Notes under the pieces: model-generated
Database searches by the model: none
Told to the model about the DNA's origin: nothing
What the model saw: the letters and a program-made list of their open reading frames with translations, nothing else
In this document: in pieces, positions 22,901-33,740 of the stretch
Numbering within the stretch: the stretch's first letter is position 1
Layout of the letters: the number at the start of each line of letters is the position of its first letter
Position numbers and translations under genes: made by a program
NCBI GenBank assembly: GCA_051530055.1
Contig: CM121341.1
Location: 14,260,001 to 14,324,000 of the forward strand
Direction: 5' to 3'
Source: Neoechinorhynchus agilis
Taxonomy: Eukaryota; Acanthocephala
Length of the DNA stretch: 64,000 bases

Positions 22901-23043
22901 TCAATGTCCGTTGCAAACTGGGTTAAGCTCCTCTTGATTAAGACGCGTCTTTTGAATTCATGAAGATTAATCTCTTCGCCGTCGAATGGAATCGTGTCAT
23001 AATCTTGGTCTTCGAGAAATTTGAAGCTAATTATAGAAGTCAT
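19957..23043 (-). CDS. RBBP6: RBBP6/Mpe1-family E3 ligase and 3'-processing factor
   Basis: A single 1028-codon exon. Residues 1-80 are the ubiquitin-like DWNN domain (MTSIISFKFLEDQDYDTIPF). A CCHC knuckle CNRCNRPGHFKHLC lies at about 205-218, and a RING finger at 307-345 (CEMC...CCGATYCRICL...CPSC). A basic, RS/KR-rich tail follows. This order is diagnostic of RBBP6/SNAMA/Mpe1, which activates pre-mRNA 3'-end cleavage and acts as a ubiquitin ligase. The tail, about residues 660-1010, is four full and one partial copies of a 79-residue unit, each with TPMEPRKRHCDD and RRSEQPDKKKQQSET. Two adjacent units are almost identical in DNA. Human RBBP6 is much longer. MUS81 lies 1.6 kb upstream on the same strand, and a decayed partial copy is at 10.6-12.9 kb. 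Confidence 0.93.
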   Translation of the reverse strand: MTSIISFKFLEDQDYDTIPFDGEEINLHEFKRRVLIKRSLTQFATDIEFIVTDTEKEYTYVSHKESLKAGSKVKITRRPAKKDSLLVRILQRKQQKVNEPMWVIEPMDINNNKMSEEYKKHLDAQAGTKFWTTALDKHDFGDRVVCATRYPIKKPEPINPNSLAAQPGNQDILKATANFRLRIQYQVSEGDQGYPSAVPRGSYICNRCNRPGHFKHLCPMILSNFPETKIPNTSLPPITQVKMATGIPRSELIELTEYVPGCYLTPRGTYAITRTAAEAVFHPTKRKQDRDPDDEDERPEKLNELRCEMCWNLIEEPTMMNCCGATYCRICLVKHLIEFGYCPSCKAKDKEVADTVRNDAACDIVDHYRQLEQEWIDATWNGPVKKVTSPKETTKIENPVEFRPTIEDVEKFIDDFLAKNQQLTDEEHEVLVAATVAVNCKVNEAHESGSYPPTQYPMRCRRRFGRFKKRNNYLNSTWRRRFRFDLSPLEECESEKQEYSSRYTKDTECGPQGRQRKPNREESERDRKRPRREHDGTNTSVDLIEEVLLSSSRAIQSNKKAIESESQGLVSLLSDKNDPGSTVQSGAQNENDAQRETGKERKSKRQENRPIIKHHSPNHSVDDSGDISPSRKWSKQLGNKIQQIETRRRSVNHKVSRQRTPMEPRKRHCDDRDIQRVINEEIKSECSKIRSTIKHPTPIRDFDNSTNVYSRRRSEQPDKKKQQSETTNHLDRRHHQKQTPMEPRKRHCDDRDAQREIDEERKSECRKIRSTIKHPTPIRDFDNSTNVYSRRRSEQPDKKKQQSETTNHLDRRHHQKQTPMEPRKRHCDDRDAQREIDEERKSECRKIRSTIKLCSPIPGVNVSGDVSRSRRGSEQPDKKKQQSETIKRSVDRTDPEQQTPMEPRKRHCDDSDIHPETAEERKYQRQNIRSTIKHPTPIRRVDASGYISPSTRRSEQPDKKKQQSETRRRSVDHTDPEQRTPMELRKRHCDDHDIHRQNDCRNKFKDNTKPLRRNFDDFRHKHRRHQFY
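19985..21120 (-). repeat. 237-bp tandem repeats inside the RBBP6 coding region
   Basis: Successive units are in frame and 237 bp long. The units around 20485-20720 and 20722-20958 are nearly identical, and outer units are more diverged. Each adds 79 residues to the tail, so copy number can change without breaking the frame. One such unit is also what survives in the 10.8-11.04 kb pseudogene. Confidence 0.85.
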
Positions 23044-23208
23044 CTGAATATGCGAACTTCGAATTTTGGGAGTTTTTATGAAAGCAAACGGATTATGCCC
23101 ACGAAAGGTTTACAAGTAATGGACTACACGAGTTTTCAACAAATGAAAACGAGAGCTATCGATATTTATAGAATGTGGTGCGGCAAGATTTATATTTACC
23201 GAATTCGA

Positions 23209-24686
23209 TGACTATATTTTGAACCCAATATTTGTAAAATATCCACAATGGTCGGATATTTGTTGCAAATACAAATATTTATCCGTTTACGGTGGCTTTT
23301 GTTGTCCCTGCGTTCAAGAACCGCTTAGCACTGGCATAAAACCTCGAACTACCTTGAATTTCATAAAGTCAAAAGGATGCATTGTATTTTTGCACCTATG
23401 AAATCGATCTTGACAGAAAGTGTCTTTTTTATATAAAAACGTAAGGATGATACCACGGGTTGCAAGTATTAAAAAAATGCAAAGCAGTCAAAACGGGAAT
23501 GATGTTTCTGTATTTATTACAATTGCTTACTCTAGAACGGTTCATTTGTGATGACGGCAATTTATGATCGCTTTTAGACTTCAAATCGTTTTTAAACTAT
23601 GCCATAGATACTAAATTCTGCTCCCATATCAATAAAGGTATTAGGATATCGCGATTCATAAAGCGCTCACCGTATAGATTTCGATCACAATGTGTGGTGT
23701 CAACATGGACGTGTACCTCCATTAGTAAAGTGAAGCCGTACCTAAAAAATTGCTAGTGTTTTGGAACGATAGCTCTTATCCGTATACAAGATCATAAATG
23801 TTCTCGTCGAATATGACGACTTAATTTCTCTAGCTGATCAATGTTTTGGAAAATTCCAATAGTTTGTATCAATTTATTGGTAAATTACTATTGCATCAGC
23901 CTGTATTTTCAAACGCTTTCTATCTCGTTTAAACGAATACATTTATTCATCTATATTGGTAACAATCGATATTGACAATCAACTCTAAGTTATTTTATCT
24001 GTTATTTATTTTGCTCAGTCCTTAGACCCCAATTTAAAGGATCGCAGCATTTTACGCATGCAATTTACACTTTCATGTACATTGCTAAAATGTAGAAAAT
24101 AGCTTATCATAACAGATACGCTTTCGTTTTTCAAAATTTCTAAAATAATTTTTTTACAGTTATATTGTGCAAAAATATTTCCAAGTTGTTAGTTATTCTA
24201 ATGCATTTTAAGTCCAGAAGTCAATAATAAGCTTTTATTTGCTACAAAAATGAGCAAGCAGCCAATAAAAGCAAGCCTCGACAGAACTTTTTGTACGATG
24301 ATTCGATAACCTTAGCGATTTTTTTGACAGATGTAGCGATGAATCGGTTGGATTATTTGCGCTTATAAAAATACGCAGTAAATGAAAAAACCAGTATCTC
24401 CAAATCACTTTCATCATTACTAAAATCTTGTTGATTCAATTACAAAAATACTTTTTGGTTTTGTCGGAATTCTAGTAAATTGTTTCTATTGGATAATCTT
24501 TACATATCTTTGCTTCGGATGCCATCGTCCTCTATCTCGAACGATAGATCCGAAGAGCAACTTTACAGAATCGCGATTTTGTTGTTTTCGCGGCACAAAC
24601 ATCATCTTCCGGAAAACAAACATCCTTGACGTACAATAAAGACATAAACCCAAAATTTATTAAGACTACTTAAAATCCTCAAAGGT
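23209..24686. other. RBBP6-MUS81 intergenic region (duplicated segment)
   Basis: About 1.5 kb without convincing coding sequence. It is the non-coding part of the segment also present, almost base for base, at 11037-12510. It must hold the RBBP6 promoter and the MUS81 3' end. Confidence 0.6.
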
Positions 24687-26055
24687 TCAATCAGAAGAGA
24701 AAATCCGTCTAATAGATTTTACAAGATTGCTCTCCGGCGTATGATTTTTCTTTATATATTGAAGTAGACCAGGAAAGCAGCCAAGATCGCGTTGACTCAT
24801 AACGAACTCGGCTACTTTATCTTCACTCACTCCTTTGATTTGAACAAGAAATCGAGCGACGGCTTCTCGTACGCTGATTCCGCCATCACGATTTATGATA
24901 GCGCGTTTTGCGTATTTTTCGTTAAAATTGTCGAGAGGAATTCGTTCCATCGATAAATTAAAATGTTTATTCAAATATCTGGTCATTTCAGTAAGGTATC
25001 GAGCTGTATCCGTGGGATTTCGGCAATATACTATTTGGAATCCATCCAGGACTAATGCATTCACGCAAGCCTGTTCAATTGTGGATTTTTTAAATCCGTC
25101 AGCTTTATTCGATGGTATTTCGATTAACACTACGACATTACATTTTTTTGTCTGATCATGAAGCTTCATAAGACGCGTTTTTTGCTGTTGAAATCTTCCA
25201 TCGATTATCGACGCTACAAGATCACGCGAAGATTTTCGTTCGATCACATAAGACATCAATAGAGAATTAGTTTTATGATGACAAAATGCGAAATCCCCCA
25301 GCGATAAACGATCACGTCTATAAGGACATTTTAATTTGTCTATTCAAAGAATCAGGAACTGCCAACCGGAGTTCGAGATCCTATCGATAATTCACTAAAA
25401 AGGCTTTTGGATCGTTCTGCTTTGTCTACTGAAAGTACAACTTCTTCGAAGATTAACTTTTCGTCGTTTTGAGTTCTCTTTACGCTTTTTTTTAATGATT
25501 TTGTGAGCGAGGCCGTTTTTGATGCCACTTGAACGATTGACGACTCCTTTTGTTTGATATTTCCAATCGCACGTTCCAAATGCCGACAAATTCCATCGCC
25601 AAAGCCCTTCAAAATGCGACACTCATTAACATTTTGAAGCGGAAGTGGATATCGCTTAAGGATCAACAAATGTACTATTAAAAGATTTATGTTCATCATA
25701 CAAACGAGGGTTTGACTACAGAAACAAAGTCATCATTATGATAAAGAGCTCGTGCTAGAAACCCTCAACGAATTGCACCCAAGAAAAAGGATTTAACTCA
25801 ATTAAAAAGATTACAAAGAGCATAAAGCCGTGAGAACATTTGCTGAAATCTCAGCGAATCCAATGCCATTGAATAGGTCTTGGCTTTGTTCACTCGACCC
25901 AAAGATCTTCGTGAGTTCATACGATATTTCCTGATCACTGAATTTAGATATTTCACGATTTGAGCGTTTAAAGGCTTCTCAAGCGAATGTCGTCTTCGTC
26001 GCCATTGCCTCGAAGGTGTACATTGAACCAATCGATTCATTGTCGATATTCTCAA
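24687..26055 (-). CDS. MUS81: MUS81 structure-specific endonuclease subunit
   Basis: Proposed exons are about 26055-25815, 25674-25396 and 25339-24687. Exon 2 starts near LKRYPLPLQNVNECRILKGF, the helix-hairpin-helix region of MUS81, and continues to EEVVLSVDKAERSKSLF, the first strand of the nuclease. A 56-nt GT-AG intron joins it in frame to CPYRRDRLSLGDF and YVIERKSSRDLVASIID. The GDF ... ERKxxxD motif is the XPF-family active site. The end carries GISVREAVARFLVQIKGVSE, the C-terminal HhH. MUS81 with EME cuts branched DNA at stalled forks. Exon 1 (AKTYSMALDSL) and its splice site are less certain. The 3' half is duplicated at 12.5-12.9 kb. Confidence 0.85.
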
Positions 26056-26215
26056 AATGTCGATTAATCCAATTTGTGCAATCGAATAAAATCAGATTAC
26101 GGAAGAATATCGAGAATCAGCAAAGATTTTAAAGGATGAATCAAGTGATTTTATGATTCAAAAGCAAAATTAATCGAAAATAAAGGTTTCATTTTTCTCT
26201 AAAGGTTCAATATGC

Positions 26216-26500
26216 CTCCTCTGGGATGCCACTTGTGTCGATACACTCGCGGCCAGCAATCTCAAGTTCTCGGTGATTCAAGCTGGAGGTGCAGCGAGCG
26301 CTGCGGAAGGACGAAAAACGGCGAAATACCTCGATTTAGACAGGGCTCACCTGTTTGTGTCTTTTTGGGGTCGAGACCTACGGATCTCTTGGTAGCGCAT
26401 CTCTTCAACTCCTGAGGGATCTGAAGCGACGCCTTCAGGTTATAACCGGTGAAGCTTCAAAATATTAGCATCGCCGTTTGAGAGGCGACACTGAAAGCAT
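26216..26500 (+). mobile_element. LINE-D C-terminal fragment
   Basis: The reading frame holds WDATCVDTLAASNLKFSV, AGGAASAAEGRKTAKYLDL and, after one frame change, GVETYGSLGSASLQLLRD followed by RRLQVITGEASKY. This is the conserved C-terminus of the LINE family also seen at the start of the window. It ends before the QRGNAA box, so both ends are truncated. Confidence 0.7.
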
Positions 26501-26622
26501 TCGGGCGAAAGTTGAAGACGAGGATGGCGAATAATTATGTTATATCTTCAAAATAAAACTCCAGCATAATATCGCAAGTAAACAAAGAAAAGGTTTCATT
26601 TAAAAAATATATTAATAGAGAT

Positions 26623-26788
26623 TTGTTGTTATTTAGGTCGCTTGTCGATACCCGAGAGGGATCATTAAAGATGAATATATTTCGACTGATTGAACCAGTC
26701 ATTAGCAATTCAAATACTTGTAAGTTTTGAAACAGGATTCGTCTTGAACGATCCCTCTTGGTATCGACAAGCGACCTAAATAACAACA
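26623..26788. mobile_element. Foldback element, ~39-bp terminal inverted repeats
   Basis: The left arm TGTTGTTATTTAGGTCGC ... GAGAGGGATC is repeated inverted at 26750-26788 (GATCCCTCTTGGTATCGAC ... AATAACAACA). About 85 bp of unrelated sequence lies between. A solo arm of the same family occurs at 5162-5200. Confidence 0.8.
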
Positions 26789-26839
26789 TATCCAACCACC
26801 CGAATGCAATCCTCAACATAATGTAGGTTTGTTGGATTA

Positions 26840-27380
26840 TATCATCGATTATTTGTGTGTTGCGATAAACTGGGTCCGAATTAATTGATTCCTTATCAGA
26901 TTTAAGCGAAGATCAGGCAGCGGTGATTTTAGCAACCCAAAAACATATTCGCACATATTATCTTCTATCTTTTTAAAATCCCAGCACATTTATAAATCTT
27001 GAAGTGAGACTTCTTTATGTTACATTCAAAGATATGTCTTTTGAACGTTCCTCTCGAAAGACATCGCTAAATAAGGAAGCTTCAATATACACGATACTGC
27101 TTTGAGCGCTGCGAAATATTAAAAAAATATTTTCTAGCTTCATAAAATATAAAAATGCTTTAAAATTGCAGCATTTGTGCGCAATGCCGATAAATGTCAA
27201 CTCGAGAATAGTGTGTGATCGATTAATGTTGCAATTATTGGTTTCTGAAAATGTTACAAAATAAATGATTTTACATATATTGAAAACCGAGTCACATCAA
27301 AGAATCTAGCATCGATTATTTGTGTGTGATCTGATAAACTGAGTTCGACATCTCTGATTCCTTAAAAGATTTATGTAAAA
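26840..27380. repeat. Interspersed repeat, copy 3
   Basis: The longest copy of the family at 12.93 and 18.2 kb. It contains two partial units: 26840-27060 (ATTATTTGTGTGTTGCGATA, CCCAGCACATTTATAAATCTT) and 27105-27380. Confidence 0.55.
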
Positions 27381-27439
27381 ATTTGGCTTTCTAACAAAAG
27401 TTATTATTATTCGTTTTGTTTGTAGATTGAATTATTCAT

Positions 27440-27585
27440 GTTTGTTTATGGCGGAAAAGCCGAAGGAATTTATTAGATCGGATATTTCGGCCGAATGAAG
27501 CACTTAAACAACGTTGATAAAGGCACGAGATTGTGCAGAAATATCGGATTTAAGAAATCCCTTCAATTTTCCGCCATAAACAAGC
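27440..27585. mobile_element. Foldback element (GGCGGAAAA family)
   Basis: The ends GTTTGTTTATGGCGGAAAA and TTTTCCGCCATAAACAAGC are inverted copies. Subterminal GATCGGATATTTCGG and AAATATCGGATT are also inverted. Related inverted cores (CGATATTTCG, GAAGGCAC) occur at 61755-61868 and 62580-62724. Confidence 0.7.
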
Positions 27586-28100
27586 ATTATTATTTTTTTT
27601 AACACGTTATGGGTTATGTCGAGAATTCAAATGCTTATTTTAAAGACCAATTGATAATAAATCCATATTCAGCAGCGGCTCTTTTTTTCCTCCATATTCA
27701 TTCTTCGAGGTGCGCGGTGATCGTAAATGACAACTGATTGTGATCTCGGGCGGGGAACATAAAGTGATATCGCTTTTCAAATTCAAGACTACCAATGCTT
27801 TTTAGGGCCAGCCCAGTGGATGCTAATAGTCAACTGAATACAAGAATAAATATCATCAAGGAAGTTACAGTCGAAATCCAAGAATTATGCAATATTTAGA
27901 CAACTTTTAGAAATTAAAAATGCTAAACATCCTGTCAAAAATTCCCTTTTCACCCGCAATTAAACTGAAGCGTATATTTTATAAGTCCAGTATTTACTTT
28001 CTCGAATATTGTTTGGCGTCCTCTACTCCATCATTTCCATTACATTTCCAAAATCCGAGTAGAATTTCTAAAAAGCATCTCGATAAAACACAAAAGCATT

Positions 28101-30694
28101 TCAGCTCCATACCTTTAAGTACTCTTCCATTTGCTTTATGGCTGTCAAAGTGCTAGTTTCTCGTATTGAACCGTTTGCAAGGATCGGAATGCCGATATCA
28201 AATCCATTCATTCCAAGATTTAGGCCAAAGGCTGTACCAACGCTAGTAAAAAGAATTTTCCAATTCCTGCACAGAAAATTCTAATCATTAAATAAGGTCA
28301 TTTTAATTCACGTTTAAAAATATATAAGAAAACCTGTATCTTGAGGCTGTTTCGAGTAGCGACCATGTTTGCTATTAGGGCTGAAAAGGAGTTTGTTATG
28401 AAATTAACTCGGTTTGCATATAGAATCACAGGACCGGCATTTAATCTAGGCATATGATTAACTTCGTAATATGATCTAAAGGGGACATTAGAATGTTGAA
28501 AAGCAATAGTAGTTTTTCTCACGGATAGTTTGGGTTAGCTGCAAGTGCTCCACTGACACATGCAAAACACGATCTCGAAATGGATGCTGCGAAATTGTTG
28601 TCGTTGTAACCAACGATGCGACTAAATAGCCGTTTTATGAAACGCGATCCAGCACCATAGGAAGCTTGGCTCGTATTCTATTTGTAATATTCGTGTGAAT
28701 CATAATGTTTATGGAGGGACTATTCTGTCGGTTGTCAAAATCTACAAGCCGATCGCAAAACTTTTTATTTTGAAGATGCTATACATCGAAGCCCCTTGAA
28801 AGAAATTAATATAAAATAATTATTAAACCCTTCCATTTTTATGAATACAAAATTAGTTATCTTTTCTGTCGGAAATTCGCCGGAAATGTTGAATTTAACA
28901 TGCGAAGATAATAAGCTGTAAAATTGGATAGACAAGATGGATGTCAATAAACTCTAATAATTAACACATTTATCAGGGGACTAAACAAACAAGTTTTGCG
29001 TTTACAGAGTCAACATTACGTTCGATAGAGATCAATCTTTGCCTACCTCTGTTGCCTCTACAAGAACAACAGCTTGAATCATGCCGTGATCTTTTCGTTC
29101 AGTATTTATCAGACTCTAATAGAAATTCCGGTACAAAATCTTTGACTATATTAAAGTGCAGGACAAACCTGAATCATCGAGTAAGCCGTAGCAATACTTT
29201 CCATTCTCGATCCAGACACGAAATCCGTCGACCACGATTTATATGGGTTACGATCAACTAGGTTTAGATCGAAATCCACGATATCTTCAGCTTTACTTTG
29301 GCACATTGATGCCAGAATATCTTTTATCCCGGTAGACTTTAATGGTTGAGTTTCTTTTACGACATCCTTAGGTTTGTTGAAGTTAAGAACATCGTCGAGA
29401 TACCCAATCAATTGGCCATCATTTCCGATGAAAAACCAATCCTTCTCGGTCTCTTTTTTTGAATGACGTGGCGTTTCAAGTTTTTGATTTTCTTTATCAA
29501 CGATCTTCTAATTTAGAACTCAATTGGGAAAGTGCTCGAGAAACAAACCTTATCAACTGCATCTTTTTTTCCATAGATTGGAATGCTATAATTTTATAAT
29601 GAATTATTCCTCCATGGAGCTTCCAAAAACTCACAGTTCGGTTTCGCCGTTGAATTTAAATTCGTCATTAACGGTGCGGTCGAAATGAATGGCGAGACTT
29701 GGGATTTTCGCCATGGGCATATCTTTATAAATTAAATTGGTCTGGATCTTTGTTCGACCATCAAGCATTGATTTTCTAACAAATACACGACCGGCAATCG
29801 TCAAATCGCGATCGAACCAAGTGTGAAGATTTGGTGTACCGTAGATTGCGATTCCAAGCCGAGAGAAATTCGTTGATCCTCCTCGATCACTGATGGGTTT
29901 TAACTGTAGTCATAAAAATTATGGATTATGTCATTTGGACCTTTGATTATTTAAGAAAAATGAGCAACTATAACAAAACTTCATCTCTATTTATTACGAA
30001 CTCCTGTAGAGTCGATTACTTAAATTTAGCCTATTAAACGAAAAAGTTTCTCGGTAATTTCAAAGAGTACATTTAATCTATTTTGGGCAAAATATGAGTT
30101 CAATTAACTTTCTTCATTACCATTTCTATTTTATAATCATGCCTAAAAATTTCCTTTTATAGTCTTCTTCGTTGTCTTGTATTGAGTTTGGTGAAACCGA
30201 TTAGCTATAATTACTTTATCCCGTTCTTTTTCGGAGTAAGCTTAGTATTTAGGAATGCTTTAAGAAAGAGGCGAACTATGGGCATTTTTAAATTTACTGA
30301 ATAGCAAAACGAACGCAGTCCATGAAGTTAGAAAATTAGCGCATAACTCACAATTAATCCTGGGGCGTCGATTTGACCACAAGTCAAAGCCATTCCATTT
30401 CCAGGCGCATAATTTCGACCAATGTTAAACGCATAAAGGCCACTCAACTTCTTAACATAATACTGAACGAAAAGCGCTTAGTTTCAACTCAAATCTTCCA
30501 TGTACCTTACAGATTTTCCATTTTCGATATTCCACGATTCGGAAAGTTTGAGCTCTTGAAATCCAGCATCAGCAAGACGTTTAATGCATTCGTCAAGCAC
30601 TGAAATTCACTGGGTTTAATGCTCGACCTGACTTAATCTTACAATGATATTGAGTTGGGCAAGCCGATGAAAAATTGATAAAGTCGTCGCCCAT
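28101..30694 (-). CDS. DNPEP: M18 aspartyl aminopeptidase homologue, probably catalytically dead
   Basis: Ten exons (30694-30643, 30599-30511, 30462-30352, 29903-29635, 29585-29549, 29507-29169, 29115-29047, 28677-28523, 28475-28334, 28280-28101) join through GT-AG introns, mostly 41-60 nt, into one 480-residue frame; human DNPEP has 475. Landmarks include DECIKRLADAGFQELKLSES, NYAPGNGMALTCGQIDAPG, TWFDRDLTIAGRV, IPSLAIHFDRTVNDEF and LANGSIRE. The metallopeptidase residues are mostly replaced. The GAHTD histidine is Gln77, the RLDN aspartate is Glu289, the NEE pair is Thr321-Glu322, the SADMAH aspartate is Gly365 and the AMHSIRE histidine is Gly458. The fold is probably kept without cocatalytic zinc chemistry. 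Frame and exon borders are intact, so it reads as a maintained pseudoenzyme rather than a pseudogene. Confidence 0.85.
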
Positions 30695-30699
30695 TTTTA

Positions 30700-31367
30700 G
30701 GGATTGATTTATAGTACGACAGAAGGAAAAGCTTGCTTAAAGAGATAAAGTAGCTTTAAGGCATCTCACATGACTAGTTTTTAACAAGATGTATTCATGA
30801 ATGAGATCATCGCTGGCTTGACTAACGCTCACTTGCAAATTACAAAAAGAGTTTTAGAGGCGAGACTTTGTCAAAACAAGTGATGCAGGATGCTAACTAA
30901 AGTCAAATACGTCTTGTAGAAAAGCGGTTTTTCCACATTATAGGGAATTTTTTAATATTTAATTTAAACAAATCTCACAAATTCTCACGAAAAGCAATTT
31001 TACAGCCTTTGTTTTCGAGCTCCTTGTCGCATTAATATCGACGGCGCGGGTATTTCTGAAGCTCGTTTGCAAAATCGATAAATTTCCATAGAATTTGTGT
31101 GTTGTTAAAGGACGTAAAAATTTGCTGTAAAATCCTGTCTTGTATTTTCGGCTTACATGCCAAAGACAAAACGAACATTAAGTGCGCAAATTAAAATATT
31201 TCCAGCGAGCAGTGCAACATTCTACGTGGCACTAAGATTGGAGAGCTATTTGATAGAAGCTTCTTTTTTCGCAACATTTAAAGGTTATAAATTGCAATTT
31301 TCAACGAGCCAATGGTAGCTTATAAAATCGGAACATGAAGCAAAATACTCTGAACATGGATGTTTAT
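30700..31367. other. Intergenic, nothing recognised
   Basis: AT-rich spacer between the helicase 3' end and the start of the M18 homologue, which lie in the same orientation. No repeat or open frame of note is seen. Confidence 0.5.
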
Positions 31368-33003
31368 TCAATTATGCGGACCCCTTTCTCGGTACAAAGG
31401 CGACCTCGACCTTTTCCGTCTCCTTGAGTCATTCTCCCTGCGTGAACGTCGCTTTTCGGAACCTGAATATGCATGAGCCATTCTTCGAAGTTCAGTTGGA
31501 ATGCATTGTGAGCATTTGTGCAAAAGATCGATCATATCCGCTGCTAAGCGCTTATCTCTCCAAGTAAAGAACGTATACGTAACACCGTCGGCATGAACTC
31601 CCTGAAGACGTCCCGTCCTTCCAATTCGATGAACGTATCCTTCTATTGTATTAGGAAAGTCGTAATTAATAATAAATTGTATATCAGGAACGTCTAACCC
31701 TCGAGCCGCTATATCCGTAGCGATCATAAGTGCTCCGTTTTTTCGTAAGCGGAATTCGCTAAGGACTTCAGTACGACTTTCCTGTCGCTTTCCACCGTGA
31801 AGTGAAACGAGAAGATGTGAACGTGGAAGGGCACGCCGAAGAGTACTCATTGAATGTTCAACCACGTCTTTTGTTCGACAAAAAACTAAAGTCTTCGCTA
31901 ACGGAACCATTCTAACAATATCCTTTACAGTTTCCTCAAGTAGTCTCATCTTTTCTTCTTCTCTACAAATCATTACAACTTGTTTGATTGTAAGATTAAG
32001 AGCGTTAAGCGACGTTCGATTATGATCAATATCGGCTACTCCTACAGAAGCTAATACAATATCTTCTCCGCCGAAATCGGCAGCCAAACGTCGAACACTG
32101 GAGGGCCAAGTTGCACTGAGCATTGCCAATTGTTTAAGAAAAACAAGTGGATTTCATTTAGAAAAAAGGATAAAATCTTTTCGAAATTGAAATAAACGCT
32201 CATTTACAAATGAAAGCCACTTGTTCCATCTATCCTGACGGACACAACTAAGCACTCGTCTAGTTTGTCTTTCAAAACCCATATCAAGAATTTTATCGGC
32301 TTCATCAAGCACAACCATAGACACTCTGAAGAGGGTTGTAAAATGTTCATCAAGGAGATCAATAAGTCGTCCAGGAGTAGCGACGTAAATATGAGCGCCT
32401 TCACCGATTTTTCGAGCTTGTTCCATCTTGGATTCTCCTCCAATCAACACGACGATCTTCATATTCATAGCATCACAGTAAGGTCGAGCGATTTCTGTGA
32501 TTTGAAGAGCAAGTTCTCGTGTTGGGACGAGCACGAGACCTATTGGGCCGTCGTCAGGCATCAAAGGAGGCTGATGGCTTACATGGACCAAAAGTGGAAT
32601 CATAAAGGCTAACGTCTTTCCGCTTCCCGTAATCGCAATTCCTACATAGTTACTGCCGGATAATAAAACGGGCCACGTTATTGATTGAATCGGCGACGGA
32701 TTTGTGAAGTTGGATGACGAAAACAAATGGATGATTGATTCTTCAAAGAACACAATGGAGATTGCGCACCAATGTAGTTTCACTTACCAGGCAAAAACTG
32801 ACACTCGGAGAAAGTCAAAAGTGGCGAAATATTAGACACGTTGTTGATCAAATTAATATTCTTCTCTCGCAAATATTTGTCCACTTCATCCTACGGGCGC
32901 GCGTCCCCTGAACCTGTGATGCGAATTGAGGACCTACCTTGGATCTGTCCGAAGTTATTCGACTGACCTCGTAACACGATTTAACAATATCAGGATGACT
33001 CAT
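31368..33003 (-). CDS. DEAD-box RNA helicase (DDX5/DDX43-like)
   Basis: The proposed exons are 33003-32938, 32890-32788, 32740-32229 and 32132-31368, giving 481 residues. The first two introns are GT-AG and 47 nt each. The pre-core HPDIVKSCYEV and VDKYLREKNI match the DDX5/DDX43 group. The core motifs are all present: FTNPSPIQ (Q motif), AITGSGKT (I), PTRELA (Ia), TPGR (Ib), DEAD (II), SAT (III), VFCRT (IV), ARGLD (V) and HRIGRTGR (VI). A basic RS-like tail ends the protein. The third junction is not GT-AG: a 96-nt hairpin-forming segment (32133-32228) with an in-frame TGA separates motif II from SAT and must be removed exactly. The family unwinds RNA duplexes with ATP. Confidence 0.9.
32133..32228 (-). 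other. Foldback, non-GT-AG intron-like segment in the helicase gene
   Basis: Removal of these 96 bases joins CVRQDR to QLAMLSATWP, as the family requires. The segment contains inverted repeats of 18 nt, 32142-32159 and 32208-32225 (17 of 18 pair; core AACAAGTGG/CCACTTGTT). No GT-AG pair here restores the frame. Depending on how the boundary is placed, the intron ends would be TG-AA, AT-AA or AG-TT. Confidence 0.75.
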
Positions 33004-33114
33004 TCGAATAGCGAAATGAACTCTGATTCACAACAATTAACAATGTCTTTAATAATGTAGCAAACTAAGAGAGAAATCAATCCAAGTGCGCGAGGGAGAA
33101 AAGGACATTTAAAG

Positions 33115-33190
33115 AACCTGAAGAAGTCCGACGAAACTGACGAAATGTTGAGATGGATAAAACAGTCGATATTTTTATGATCACCAAAGC
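33115..33190. repeat. Solo arm of the 61.6-kb foldback family
   Basis: CTGAAGAAGTCCGACGA and the following ATGTTGAGAT match the arm and outer flank of the element at 61557-61648, and also 5333-5410. The rest of 33004-34170 shows no convincing gene. A 36-codon Cys-rich start at 33374 followed by GTAAGT is too short to call. Confidence 0.5.
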
Positions 33191-33740
33191 ACGCATAAAT
33201 ACCGAAATAGAATCAGAGCAAAGAATGGACCATTAACATTCCCTCAATTATACATAAATGCACAGACACACACATTGAAATAAAATTATTGAATTGAACG
33301 CAGTCGGACAAAAAGATTTAAAATCATCCATTCTTTTGTACTAGAACCGCGCTTAAAAATGCTCAACCTTGAAATGTGCGGTTGCAACCCGAAAGAATTT
33401 TTAGAAGAACACTACCGTTCGTCTATAATCTTCTTGCACCATCATTGTCTACCTTGTGGAAAGACTTCGAGAATGATCGCGGTAAGTATTTGCGGTGGAT
33501 TTCATCTCTCGTTTATGCCGGTGTGTACGTAACTGATTTGATCGGGGTTATTCTAAAAGTTGTTTAAGTTAATGGTCGGTGTGGCATAACCAAATTTTAT
33601 TGGAGAACAAAAAGTAGCCATGTACCACCTCCGAGTTTCGCCACTTGATTTTTCTTAAATTTCGTGGTACCACGAAAATATGCTTCTATTTAATGACGCT
33701 TGCGTACTTTGTGTACGTATTTGACTCTTTTGAAATATTA

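Noticed and set aside
25340-25395. A 20-nt intron in MUS81 (GTTCCTG...GAATAG)
   Set aside because: A 56-nt GT-AG intron with donor GTGAAT at 25395 keeps the same frame and is a normal size for this genome, so an ultra-short intron is not needed.
28765-28953. An open frame (SLLTSILSIQF...) as an exon of the M18 homologue
   Set aside because: It superficially matches a QSLLTEL block, but the exon at 28523-28677 supplies that region with a better alignment and correct phase. The frame is intronic.
30600-30642. A frameshift in the M18 homologue near a KPSEF-like stretch
   Set aside because: The stretch lies inside a 43-nt GT-AG intron. Splicing to the exon at 30643-30694 gives a perfect family match, so there is no lesion.
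33374-33567. A small Cys-rich first exon (MCGCNPKEFLEEHYRSS) followed by GTAAGT
   Set aside because: Only 36 codons, no recognisable domain, and no downstream exon could be found.
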